A stretch of 64,000 bases of DNA, taken from assembly GCA_011319805.1 (NCBI GenBank), contig SJRY01000040.1:62001-126000 (forward strand), in the 5' to 3' direction. The notes under the pieces were generated by a model. That model had not been told where the DNA came from. It saw only the letters and a list, made by a program, of their open reading frames with translations, and searched no databases. Source of the DNA: Macrocybe gigantea (taxonomy: Eukaryota; Basidiomycota; Agaricomycetes; Agaricales; Callistosporiaceae). Position numbers and translations under genes: made by a program. This document shows, piece by piece, positions 51,296-61,479 of the stretch (its first letter is position 1; each line of letters opens with the position of its first letter).

Positions 51296-51991
51296 ACAAT
51301 TGGTAAGCCATCGACGACCTACCCAGCTTACGCAGGGCTCCCCGCTCACGCTTTGTCACGATCTGCACGACTTTGCACGACTGTTCTTGCAGAGCCGCAA
51401 GGTCGGAGAACGCGCTTTGAACCCAAGAATCGGAAAGTGGCTGCGACGTACTGTGTAAGGCAGTCCAGGCACCGAATCGTCTGCAAACAGCGGGTCCGAG
51501 TCGGGGTCACGTCAAAAGACACGGCCTTCGAGGGAGGCTAAGGGAGCGCACAGAATACGACGATCGACACGTCTATCAGGGCGGAGTATCGGCATATGAA
51601 GAAGAGGGCTTCGATGAAGCCCCATTTCGGTTTCCACACGAGCTCGACCTTTTTCGTCGTTGTTTCGAGTGAGACGACCTCACTGTGTAAAACCGCTGCT
51701 GCCCAGGCGTACCTCCAGCCCCAATGTGACAAGATAGTCGTAGACCTTGGGATTTTCCGAGGTCAGACGTGGAACCTGAGCAGAAGGGGAGGTGAACGCA
51801 CCAGCAGCGCTAGAGATGAAGCTTTACGAAACAGTCAACGCCGGAGAAAAGGGAGGCTCGGACCAATTTACCTTGCATATACTGTGCTCGACTTGTCAAC
51901 GGACAACAGCTTTTTTTTTTTTTTTTCCTCTTTTAAATACCGGACTCACCTTTCCAATCTGAAAGATGTCGAGCACACTGAGAGCGTCCAT
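50198..51991 (-). CDS. DUF6533 multi-pass membrane protein, copy B
   Basis: Tandem paralogue of copy A with the same exon plan. Exon 1 MDALSVLDIFQIGK (ATG 51991) is followed by a 10-nt micro-exon (51872-51881) and VPRLTSENPKVYDYLVTLGL. Then come VELVWKPKWGFIEALFFICR, VLLLFGLGSAE, ILCVRTHALWGNGRKIGIFL, AFYIPEMVLLGMYLRSVK, GCWPMQGFDFVFALFILLLI and RLFQTLYRDSILYFLSIF. The last segments are ASATNVIIMKAAPPNYVILL, FQRVLHSVLSTRVLLHVREA and a longer tail to 50198. The frame stays open at the point where copy A has TGA. Its introns contain very long A/T runs, including A33 at 51260-51292. Function unknown. Confidence 0.75.
51260..51292 (+). repeat. Homopolymer A33 (T33 on the sense strand of copy B)
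   Basis: Uninterrupted run lying in an intron of DUF6533 copy B, just upstream of the exon VLLLFGLGSAE. It would be an extreme polypyrimidine tract. Confidence 0.95.
51872..51881 (-). other. 10-nt micro-exon, DUF6533 copy B
   Basis: TATATGCAAG, bounded by CAG and GTAAAT. It encodes YMQ plus one base and continues the GK|YMQ|V reading. The upstream intron carries a GTTGAC branch-like site. Confidence 0.55.
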
Positions 51992-52356
51992 AATATGTGT
52001 CGGGGTCACGCAGAAGACGTGAACGGACTTGTCGAGCTCATATTTATCGTGGCACAGAGAGATTTGTTCGCTTTGAATCAAAACATATGGAAAAAAAAAA
52101 AAAAAAGATGAAATGGCGAGCAACTTGTAGTCGTTCCGCACCTGAGCCAGCGGAGAAGGACAGGATGGCGCTGTTCGTATGGTATAGTGGTATAGATGAC
52201 GGGGGGAGGAGTTGCTGTCCTGAATTGTCGGACCAGGGGTGATAAATGCATCACGAGACGTCTTCATGCGCATGACTCATCGTCGACGCTGCGTGGGTCT
52301 GCTCGCACCAGAACAGGCAACTTGGTGACTATGGCTTTTTCTCCTTTTCCTGCCTG

Positions 52357-52364
52357 TATATATA
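52357..52364 (+). promoter_or_regulatory. TATA-like element upstream of pirin
   Basis: TATATATA about 105 bases before the pirin ATG at 52467. Confidence 0.35.
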
Positions 52365-52466
52365 GCCCTCGCACTGGCCGTTCTACGGATATCCAGCAGC
52401 ACCACACCAAGCGTCCTTCGACGTGCTTCGGCATATCTATCTCGAATCTCGCTCTACCACTCCACA

Positions 52467-53366
52467 ATGTCTGCTTCCGAACAACCGCTCGCCAAGTTCG
52501 TCGCTAGAAGGAGCGAAGAGCGAGGACACGCAGATCACGGCTGGCTCAAGACCTTTCACACCTTTTCCTTTGCAATGTGCGTGTTCTCACCCAACAACGT
52601 CCGGTCCGAGTCATGACTTGTGCGCTCGACGCCAGGTATCAAGATTCGAAGCATGAGCGGTACGGCCCGCTTCGCGTCATCAACGAGGACCGCGTCGAGC
52701 CTCGGACGGGGTTCGGCACGCACTCGCATCGCGAGTTTGAGATTTTCTCATACGTCGTCTCTGGCGAGCTCGAGCAGTGCGTAAATCGCCCTATGCCCAC
52801 TAGCAAACTCCTCCGTCTAAACACTCCATTATTTTATCACGCCGAAACCAGCAAAGACTCGATGGGCAACACCGAAGTCCTCCGACGAGGCGCGGTGCAG
52901 CTGACCTCGGCCGGGACGGGGATATCGCACTCGGAAAAGGCGCACGGGCAGCGACAGGTGCATTTTCTTCAGATCTGGTCTGTGCCTGCGACGCCGCGCC
53001 TCGAGCCGGCGTATTACACGCGCGAGTTTGGGGACGAGCGCAAGAAGCGGGGTGGGTGCGCGTTGTGGCTCCTGCGTGGGAGGCGGGAGGCGGTGCGGAT
53101 GTGGATGAGTGAGCTTGGAGAGGAGCGCACCCGGTCCGGCGCCGGTGCAGAGCGACTTGACGCTGTATGCGACGTTGCTGGAGAAGGGAACCGTGCGGGA
53201 GATGCGCGTGCGGGGGAAAAAGGGGTACGTGCACGTCGTTCAGACGAGCGGGTACAATGCTGGCAGGGCGGGAGGTGCGACGGTCAGGATCGTCTCGGGG
53301 ACGGAGGAGCTGGTGTTGAAAGAGGGCGATGGAGCGTATCTGGCGTTTGACCGGGTGGCGCGTTGA
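52467..53366 (+). CDS. Pirin-family cupin protein (frame breaks in C-terminal half)
   Basis: Iron-binding bicupin of the pirin family (PF02678 and PF05726), a nuclear cofactor or quercetinase-like protein. The start [20 protein letters not shown] leads to [15 protein letters not shown]. An intron (about 52576-52635) joins [20 protein letters not shown]. Metal-binding His residues are in [14 protein letters not shown] and [13 protein letters not shown] second intron (about 52776-52850) joins ELEH to [13 protein letters not shown]. After DERKK the family pattern ([13 protein letters not shown], then [14 protein letters not shown]) is in two other frames. This needs one extra G in GGGG at 53049-53052 and one more base near 53095-53115. 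The C-terminus YLAFDRVAR ends at 53366. Either sequencing errors or a decaying gene. Confidence 0.8.
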
Positions 53367-53490
53367 TGAGGTTTGATAGCGCGGGAGACGTGACGGCAGA
53401 GGTGTTGCTGTTTGATATGGACAAATCACATGTCATTTAAAACCGAAAAACAAACAAATTCAAATTCGATCATCGTCAGCCGCGTCGTCG

Positions 53491-54835
53491 CTTGCACCAG
53501 ATATCCTCCTCATCATCCTCCGACACGTCCCGCGCCGCACCGTTCCACAGCTCTCCTCGTTCACGCAGATCGTCGCCACCTCGTCGCCGTTCCTGAAGCA
53601 GCAGCAGCAGCACTACGCCAAATCCCACGACGCGGCTGCGCTCGTCTCTGCGCCCCGCGTGTGTCGCGCGTGGCACGGACCGGCGACGCAGGTGCTCTAC
53701 GAGCACGTGGAGCTGCTCACGTCGCGCGCGTGCGAGCTCTTTCTCCGCACGCTGCGCGAGGCCGGTCCTGATACTAGTACTCTCTCTGGCTCGAACAGAG
53801 ATTTGGCTGGTCTCGTGCGCACGCTGCGTCTACCGAGGAGCCGTGCGCGTTCGCCGACGGCGCTCGTGCATGCAAGGATGCCTGGCGAGGCGCGGACGCC
53901 GAGGAGGCTCGTCCTGCTCCAGAAGCAGCTTTGGACCTGTGTCGTGGTGCGACGGAAGTGCACGTCGTTGCGAGGGTGAGTTCCGGGCGCCGTTTGTGCA
54001 TGCGAGTGCATGGGCTGATGCGGTTGCGTAGGTTGAGGATCTTGTGCCCGAGCGGAACCCGTTTATCGAGTCGCTGCGCGTCACAGCCGTGGACGAGGAC
54101 GATGCGCCGATTTCGGAGCCGTCTTGGAGCCCACGATCGGCCCACTTCCAGGCGCTGCGCGAGCTGACGCTCTGCGGGTTCGCCTTCCACAGCACCTCAT
54201 CCGCGCCGTCCTCATCCTCGGCCCCGCACCACCACCGCACCAGCACGCCGCACTGGACACCTCCTGGCCCGAGCTCGCGCGCCTGACGAAGCTGCGCCTC
54301 GAACGGTGCACATTCTCGGCCGAAGAAGACCTGACGCAGATCCTGCCGCGCACGCGCGCCAAGCTGACGTGCCTCGAGGTGCTCGAGACCGTGCACCCGT
54401 TTGCGCGCAACGCGTTTGCGTGGCCGGCGTGGCCGGCGTGTTTTGTCGAGAGCTTGGAAGAGCTTTGGCTGGAGGACGTGTGGCCGCTGGAGTTTGGCGC
54501 GGCGCTGCGCGCGCACGGTGCGCTCGCCGCGTTTCGTGCGGATATGAGCTTGTTTTTGAAAGCGAGCGCGTTTTTGCCGGTGAATGTGCGGACGATCTCG
54601 GTCGTCGTGCCTGTGCATGTCGCGGCCAGCGCGCCGGACTATGAGGCGCTTGAAGACGCGCTGAGAGCTGCGTGTGCTGGCTTGCGGGAGCTGAGGGACG
54701 TTGTTGTGGAGGGCGATGCTGCGTATCCGCTGTTGTGCGATGAGCGGAAGCTGCGAGAGGATTTGGCCGGGATGGGCGTCAATCTGGTCGTGAGACGCGT
54801 CGTGTGCGAACATGGTGAGGGATCATTTTTCTTCC

Positions 54836-54870
<35 letters not shown>

Positions 54871-54993
54871 CGGTCGAGCCTGATGATGTGCTGGCGTAGA
54901 TGAACTGCCTTTCAAGACGTCAAAACCTCGAAAACTATTTGCTGATCCTGATCGCGAAGAGTGTGAAGAATGGGACAAGCACATTGTGTTTTG
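53491..54993 (+). CDS. F-box-like/LRR protein, GC-rich
   Basis: The F-box-like N-terminus LAPDILLIILRHVPRRTVPQ lies at 53491-53550. No in-frame ATG is found immediately upstream, so the start exon is unknown. VSAPRVCRAWHGPATQVLYE continues the pattern of basidiomycete F-box proteins. Later segments include IESLRVTAVDEDDAP, LRELTLCGFAFH, LARLTKLRLERCTF and LEELWLEDVWPLEF. The last exon is reached over an intron holding T32 and reads DELPFKTSKPRKLFADPD to TGA at 54991-54993. Frame changes once at about 54190-54250, by one base or by a small unrecognised intron. It is clearly richer in G+C than its neighbours. Confidence 0.5.
54839..54870 (+). repeat. Homopolymer T32 in the last intron of the F-box-like gene
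   Basis: Uninterrupted T run between donor GTGAGG and acceptor GCGTAG, on the sense strand of the host gene. Confidence 0.95.
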
Positions 54994-55068
54994 ACGCCTC
55001 GGGACAAATGAGTGTATTAGTGTATTGTATCCTAGCTACAAACGAGTGAGGTTCATCGTTTCATCTTC

Positions 55069-55798
55069 TCATTTCCTGTGTTTGCCCTCCACGTTCAGCG
55101 CGACGTTCTCGACCAGAGCTGGGTACAGCTCCGTCTTGGCGTCATAGTCGGTCTCGCCTGCGAGACCTCCGATCCAGAATGCCCAACCGATCTGCGGAAA
55201 GGAAAAAAAAAAAAAAACAGAACGTTTACGTATCAGCAAGAACCGAGAAAGCTCTCAGAGACAGACGTACGACTCCGAGATGGCTCGTCTCTGCGTGGAT
55301 GATGTCGAGGTGCTTGCCCTGTTGCGATGCGAGAAACGATCGATCGTGAGAAGGCGGGAGAGCGAAAGGTGACGGGGGACGTACCCAGCGCGCAGAGGTG
55401 ACGGCGACCATTCCGTCGTTCGGGCCGTACGCGGCCGGGTAGAGCTTGGCATCTCGTCCTTCGCTCGCTCGGATGATCTTGTGCGTCGCGCTGCGAGTCG
55501 CGTCAAAGGGTTAGGCGCCAAAAAAAAAAAAAGGAAAAAAAAAAATGCTGTAGCTGCAGCGCTAGCCGGACAGCATCATGCATCATGCATCACGCACAAG
55601 AACAAGTGGTTGATCGCGGGCCTGAACTGCGACGCGACGCTAAAGTAGCGCACGTCCGGTCGGTCCTTGTACCGCGCGTTGAACGCCGCCATGTTCTTTG
55701 GTCGCAGATCGTCCATCGCGCGACCGGACCCGCCGATCAGGCGCTGAACCGATTTGCAGGCCTGCCTGCTCACGAATCCTGTGAAGCAAGAATTAAAT

Positions 55799-55830
<32 letters not shown>

Positions 55831-56404
55831 GACGATGGGGAGACGGATGAGACGCACCTATGGTGTTGCTCAGCTCTGCGATGGGAGATCCGTGGTGTGG
55901 CGTGTTGACGGTCGTGATGGACAGCACGCGGAACTTGAGGTCCTTCATGTGCACGAGACGGCGCGCGTCGAGCCCGCCCATGCTGTGTCCTAGACTCGAC
56001 GACTGCGCATCAGACACGCACATCCGGAGACAAAAAAGATAATTTTTTTTGGGGGGGTGGGATGCGTGGAACGGACCTATGATGTGTACGGTGGGAAGGA
56101 TGACGCCCGCGCGCAGCCTAGACGGCACGCCGGGAAGCAGACCCTCGATCTCGCGCTTGAGCACCGCAGCGCGCTCGTCGATGCTTCCCGTTTCGGGCAC
56201 CTTGGGCACGATCACCTTGCAGCCGCGCCGCTCGAGCTCGTTCCTGACGCCGTTGAAGTAGTCCAGCGGCCCGAGAGAGTCGAAGCCGAGGAAGCCGTGG
56301 CACAGCACGATCGTACCAGCGAGGTCGTGGACTGTCCCAGCGGTGGGGTTAGGAGCTTTTTTTTTTGTCACGGTCAGGTGGATGGAATGGGACGTACAGT
56401 ACAT
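55069..56404 (-). CDS. Alpha/beta-hydrolase lipase (bacterial L1/Staphylococcus-type)
   Basis: Serine hydrolase predicted to cleave acylglycerols or other esters. Exon 1 is very short (MY at 56404), and splicing yields FHDLAGTIVLCHGFLGFDSL, with HGFLG forming the oxyanion region. The next exon carries the nucleophile in SLGHSMGGLDARRLVHMKD, followed by VNTPHHGSPIAEL. After an intron containing A25 on plus (T25 sense), FVSRQACKSVQRLIGG follows. The acid residue is in YGPNDGMVAVTSARW and the catalytic His in HLDIIHAETSH. The last exon IGWAFWIGG ends ALNVEGKHRK with TGA at 55069-55071. No signal peptide is visible, so the enzyme is probably intracellular. Confidence 0.78.
55806..55830 (+). repeat. 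Homopolymer A25 (T25 on the sense strand of the lipase)
   Basis: Lies in a lipase intron, about 25 bases before its acceptor. Further A15 and A11-13 runs occur in other introns of the same gene (about 55202-55216 and 55519-55543). Confidence 0.95.
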
Positions 56405-57693
56405 CCTGTGTTAAGAGCGAGACGTGGAGGTGGAGTCGAGGTTGATAAAAGAGAGTGCGTTGGATCTGAGGACGACGACGAGAAGCTACGCCGCTTTTTA
56501 AATGGGCTCTCTCGGACGGTGTGGTGAGGCGAGTTGCAGTCCCAAATCCAGTAGTCATTATGAATGTCGTTCAGCAGCTGAGGCTGCAAGTCGAACGTTG
56601 TCGTGTTCGTATTGAGTAGCCATTGTTTCGTTTGGAGAATGCTTTGCTTCCCGGACGGACGGCTGCTACCGCGAAACAACCTCCCAATGGCAATACAAAG
56701 AGGCTAAGGAGAGGCCGTTGTGATGCGAGGGGTCCGTTGGCTAGCAGGGGGATTCCGTGTGGATAGCATGTACGTGATCTGTAAATTGAATTGATCAGGG
56801 TCCTTGGTTGACGTGCACGCGACCAAGCGTCGACATGTCCGTTGCATACGCTTCCTGCAGAAAGAGAAAAAGACGTCCAGAACAGATGGTGTGGCCGAGA
56901 CCTGCGGAATCTAGTACGAGTTGATAAGCAGAGCGGCGGAGAACACTTTTGCAGGCAGACCTACCAAATCACTAGGGAGAACTGAAGACGGACGGACACC
57001 GACTGAACTTTTCAAACGAAAACTCAATTGGTTTCTAGGGTAATGGACGTCATGTTGGACGTCGCCAATCGAATGGATATCGGATCCCCCTCTCAGACTG
57101 CAATAGAGCAACTCGGGCGATCCCTTGAGGAGCCCAAGTGTCATAACGTTTGGCTGGTTGTGACGTTGAGAAAAGGGTCCCGATCCCAAATACGGGACAA
57201 ATCATTCTAGCTTTCAAATGTCAGACAATACAGACTCAGCGAACATGACAACCCAACAAGGATCCATAAGGACCCACTTGCTGTCAGCCGAGGTAACGTA
57301 TTCAGTTCCTTCCCTTACACCTGGACAAAGATGCGCCGCACCGACGTACCTCTTGAGTCGATGCATTTGTTCCCCTTATGCGATGCAGGACGTGATTGCT
57401 AGGGTCGGAGAAGAAGCAGCATGCCCCAGAGTCGGCTTCGAGTCGCAAGTCGGTCTTTGGACGTAGATGACGCGTCCCAGTGAGGAAGAATCTGGTTCTG
57501 ACGCGTAACTTGTCACAAGTGATCGCCAGTGGGTCTTGTTCAGAACTGGGAGAACGTGCTGAGAAAGGGATTAATTTGCTACATGTTCAGGCTCCTTACA
57601 GTCATTGCTTATTTTATACGTTGCGGCAATGGGCGGGACGGCGTGGGAAATATCCGAACCGCACCTCTCCTGCTAACCTCCATCACCTCTACA
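56405..57693. other. Bidirectional intergenic region
   Basis: About 1.3 kb between the divergent lipase and TPR-CHAT genes. The frame of the CHAT gene is open upstream to 57529. The ATG at 57694 was preferred because it sits at the end of a pyrimidine-rich CTACA leader. No other gene was seen. Confidence 0.3.
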
Positions 57694-60600
57694 ATGCCTG
57701 AATCTGATTCTGCGCAAGAAACTCTGACCGCTTCTCTGCGCTCGAAAGCGCCAGGAGATCCTAGCCTTGCTGATGTTATGGCCGAGCTTGCCAAACTCTT
57801 GTACCGTCCTTTCTCCGTGGACAATGTTGCTGATCTCGAGCGATTCCTGAAGCTCAATCTCGGAGCCGCCGATGGCACGATCGCTTCTCATCCGGACTTG
57901 ACGAGGAGGATGTCCATCCTTGCTTTTGCATACCAGGAGCGTTTCCGCGTTCTCCAGGACCTGGTGGACTTGGACGCCGCCATCGATTGTGTGCTGATCG
58001 TCGCAGATCGGACCTCTCCCGACCATGATTTTTGTGTCGACAGGCAGCTTATGGTCGTGCGCCTGTGCGAGTGGCGCTATGATCGCCTTCATAACCCAGA
58101 TGACCTCGATTTGGTCGTGCGTTTCAGGCAGCTTGCTGTTGACTCCACCCCGCTCGGACACGCCGAATTTCTTGAGCGGAAGTTGCGTCTAGCAGAGACA
58201 TACGCCGAGAGGTACAGAATGCGCAACCGTGCTGGTGATCTCGACATGGTTCTCAAGTACATGCCTGAAGTCGAGCAGGGTCTTCCCCGAGATCATCCAG
58301 TTCTAGGTCATGTCCAATCCAAGCTTGGTGGATTCTACCACATGAGATTCGAGGCTCAGTTTGCTCTGGATGATCTGGACCACAGTATTGAATACAGCCT
58401 ATTGGCTGTCGAGAATACCCCTCGCGCGAATTCACAGGTTCTTGCAAACAGGCAGCAAACTTTATCCTTGTCACTCATAAACAGATATGAAAGACTTGGG
58501 AATATCAAGGATCTGGATATGGCTGTGAAATATGGCGAGCTGTCTTTAGCCAATGCATCTGATGAAGATGTGGGGACAGCAGAAAAGATTCAAAATCTTG
58601 CAGGCTTGCATCTCATCAGATTTCAGAGATTCAAAGACCCAGAGGATCTGAATATAACCATCCATTATATGCAGCTGGTTTCAGATATGTTTTCATCTGA
58701 GCCAGCTGTCTTGTCAACAAGCTATCAGAGTCTTGCTACTGTCTATGTAATAAAACACAATGAATTTCATCTGGCAGAAGATATGGAGCTTGCTTCTAAA
58801 TATGCTCAATTGGCTTCTGCTTCATTTTCTGGATCTGAAGTCAGAGACAAAAGCAAGCAGTACCAGAATATTGCAGCTTTCTACATCAATAGATTTGAGA
58901 AGCTGGGAGACAAATCTGATCTTGAAAAAGCTATTGAATATAATCATAAAGCTATTGAAAATTCCCTGCCCTTGGATCATATGCTTCCAGTTAGGTGGCA
59001 GAATCTGGCAAATGCATACTATCAGAAGCACCAGACATTTAACAATATATCTGATCTTCAAAAAGCCATAGAGCTTTATCATAATGCTATAAACAACACA
59101 CCTGAGAATCATCCTCTCTTGTCTTATATGCAACAAGGCTTAGCCAAAGCTTACATTAGTCAATTCAATCTTTTACAAGATCTTGCAGATTTTAAAACAG
59201 CTATTTTACTGCTGCATCAGTCCACTTTAGCATCTGCAGCTCCTCCATCCAGCATTTGGTCTGCAGCTAAATTTTTAACATTCGCACCAGAAAGAATGAT
59301 CACATCCATGATGGTGGAAATTTTAACAAATGCATTTGCTATAGTGCCAGATCTTTTGTGGCTGGGCAGTTCTATAAGTACTAGACACAGTCTGCTGGTT
59401 GAGGAAAATATTTCTGATATTACCTCAGTAGCTGCTGTTATTGCTATACATTCAGATGATTTGCCCAAAGCTGTAGAATTTCTTGAGGCAGGATTGGCAA
59501 TAATGCATAAACAATCTATTCAATTGAAAACCAACTATGAGAATCTGAAAAATACTATGCCTGAACAAGCTCATGAGCTAGAAAATGTATCCCAACAGCT
59601 CCTGTTAATACAACAAGGCCAGAGTATGTCTGGAAATTCGGATATGCTCACAGTCAGAAGAAACGAAATTTTAGCAAGCATAAGACAGACTGCTGGTTTC
59701 GAGAGGTTCTTATTACCTCCTTCGTGTACAGACCTCTTCAAGGCAGCAGAAAATGGCCCCATTATTATTTTAACATGCTCGGGTTCACATGCCTTTGCTA
59801 TTGTAGTTCTGCTCCAGATGGAAAAGATGCATTCAATTAGACTGGAGAACGTGAACATGGAAAAGTTGCAAAAGATGCAGATGGAACTTAGAATTGCACT
59901 CAAGACCTATGCGATTCATTCCCGAGACATTGATATCAATCGCTATGGGAGGCCTCATCATTCTGGCCCACGCGTGGCACAGGAATCCTTGTACCGCGTT
60001 TTGAACTGGGTTTGGACATGTATAGTGAAGCCTGTCTTCGACGATCTCGCACAGGTAAGCCAGTCTTCTATTTTCTAGATGCGATATGCTTACATTGGTA
60101 CAACAGTACGACATTATGGAAGACAGGATTTGGTGGTGTCCTTCGGGTCCGTTTTCGTGTCTTCCAATTCACGCGGCGGCGCCGGTGGAAAGCAAGTTTA
60201 TTTCGTCGTACACATTCACACTTGAAGGCCTTATCCAGGCGAGAGAAAGACGTGGACAGTTCTCAAGCACTTCTACGTCGGCGGACGAAACCATTGCGGT
60301 GATTGGCCTGACGGCGGCTCCAAACCTGCCACGTCTACCCTCTGTCGAAGACGAGATCAATCAGGTCATGACCATCCTCGAGCCGAGCGCTCACTCTGTT
60401 CAACGGTTGGTGGATTCGGACGCGACGGTCGAAAACGTCACAGAGGCCATCAAGTCGGCGGAGTGGCTCCATTTCGCTTGTCACGGGCATCAAGACGGCT
60501 CGGACGCGATGAATAGCGGACTGGAGCTCTTCGATGGGAGGCTGACGCTGCGAGAGCTGTCAAAGATCCACACGCCGCAAGCCAAGTTTGCGTTCCTGTC

Positions 60601-60886
60601 GGCGTGCGAGACGGCGACGGGAGACAACAAGCTCGTCAACGAGGCGATGCACCTCGCGGGCGCGTTCGTGGCGAATGGGTGCCAGGGCGCGATCGGAACG
60701 CTGTGGAGCATCCCCGATGCGTATGGGCCGAAGGTTGCGCGAGCTGTGTATGAGAGGATTTTTGGAGGGGGCCGCGCGCCTGATGTCATGGCTGCTGCAG
60801 AAGGGTTGCACATTGCGATTCAGGAATTGAGGAAGCAGAACGCACCGTTGCATCAGTGGATGCCTTTCATTCACGTGGGTATATGA
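57694..60886 (+). CDS. TPR-CHAT protein (separase/caspase-like protease fold)
   Basis: Start MPESDSAQETLTASLRSKAP. Residues of about 40-560 contain tandem helical repeats of the TPR kind with recurring 'A..Y..RF..L.D..DL..AI.Y' units, for example RFEKLGDKSDLEKAIEYNHK and QTFNNISDLQKAIELYHNAI. A linker follows, then a C-terminal CHAT domain (PF12770). One intron (about 60055-60106) joins DDLAQ to YDIMEDRIWWCPSGPFSCLP. The predicted catalytic His is in WLHFACHGHQDG and the Cys in FAFLSACETATGD. Then come GCQGAIGTLWSIPD and the end HQWMPFIHVGI. CHAT domains are related to caspases and separase. In bacteria some cleave gasdermins, but fungal functions are largely unknown. The central part (about 58440-59880) is strikingly AT-rich while both ends are GC-rich, although the frame stays open across the boundaries. 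Confidence 0.9.
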
Positions 60887-61479
60887 GTTTCCAATCCTGT
60901 AGGCTGTTTGAACTGTGAGGTACACCCTGTAAGGCCCTCAACTTGTTATCGTACACCTACGCTGAAGTAAACCATCGTCAAATGGGATACGAGACAAGTA
61001 CGTATGAAAACCTGCTCGAAGTAGGAAGATACCTGCCCACCTGGCATGATTACACTGAATGCATGTCCGATCACACCGGCTTGTGTGTTTTGCTGGCATC
61101 TTACTTCAAAGCTTCCAATGTATCGGACGATATGACATACAGATTCGAAAGAGAGCAGGGATAATTTGAGGAGGGAGCTTGCGCACGACGAAACGCGGTG
61201 GATCACGAGGCGGTCACAGAAGATCACGCGCTGTCACGGAACCCAACACGCACCGTCGCCTCATTTTGGCCTCGTTCTCAGTGGTTCCGGTTCCCCTCGT
61301 CCTCATCGCTCACGACGCTCACGACGCTACGAATCCATGTTATTTCCCTTCTCTTTCAATTTCCAAGTCCCCGACATCGTCAATCCTTTCTCCCGAGCCG
61401 CCTTATCGGCATCGCCACGGTCACAAAAGAAGGCAGGGGTCGGGACAAGCAATGTCCGAACAGCAGGGACAGAGCCGAG
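60887..61479. other. Region between CHAT gene and membrane protein
   Basis: About 600 bases. Downstream of 61166 a plus frame is open into the next gene's first exon, but an initiation site cannot be fixed. Nothing else was seen. Confidence 0.3.

Noticed and set aside
52160..52245. tRNA-like words (GGTATAGTGGT) upstream of pirin
   Set aside because: No B-box GTTCGANNC, no acceptor-stem pairing and no plausible cloverleaf.
53830..54813. 327-codon minus-strand open frame opposite the GC-rich F-box-like gene
   Set aside because: Arg/His-rich composition typical of an antisense frame in GC-rich coding DNA; no recognisable motif.
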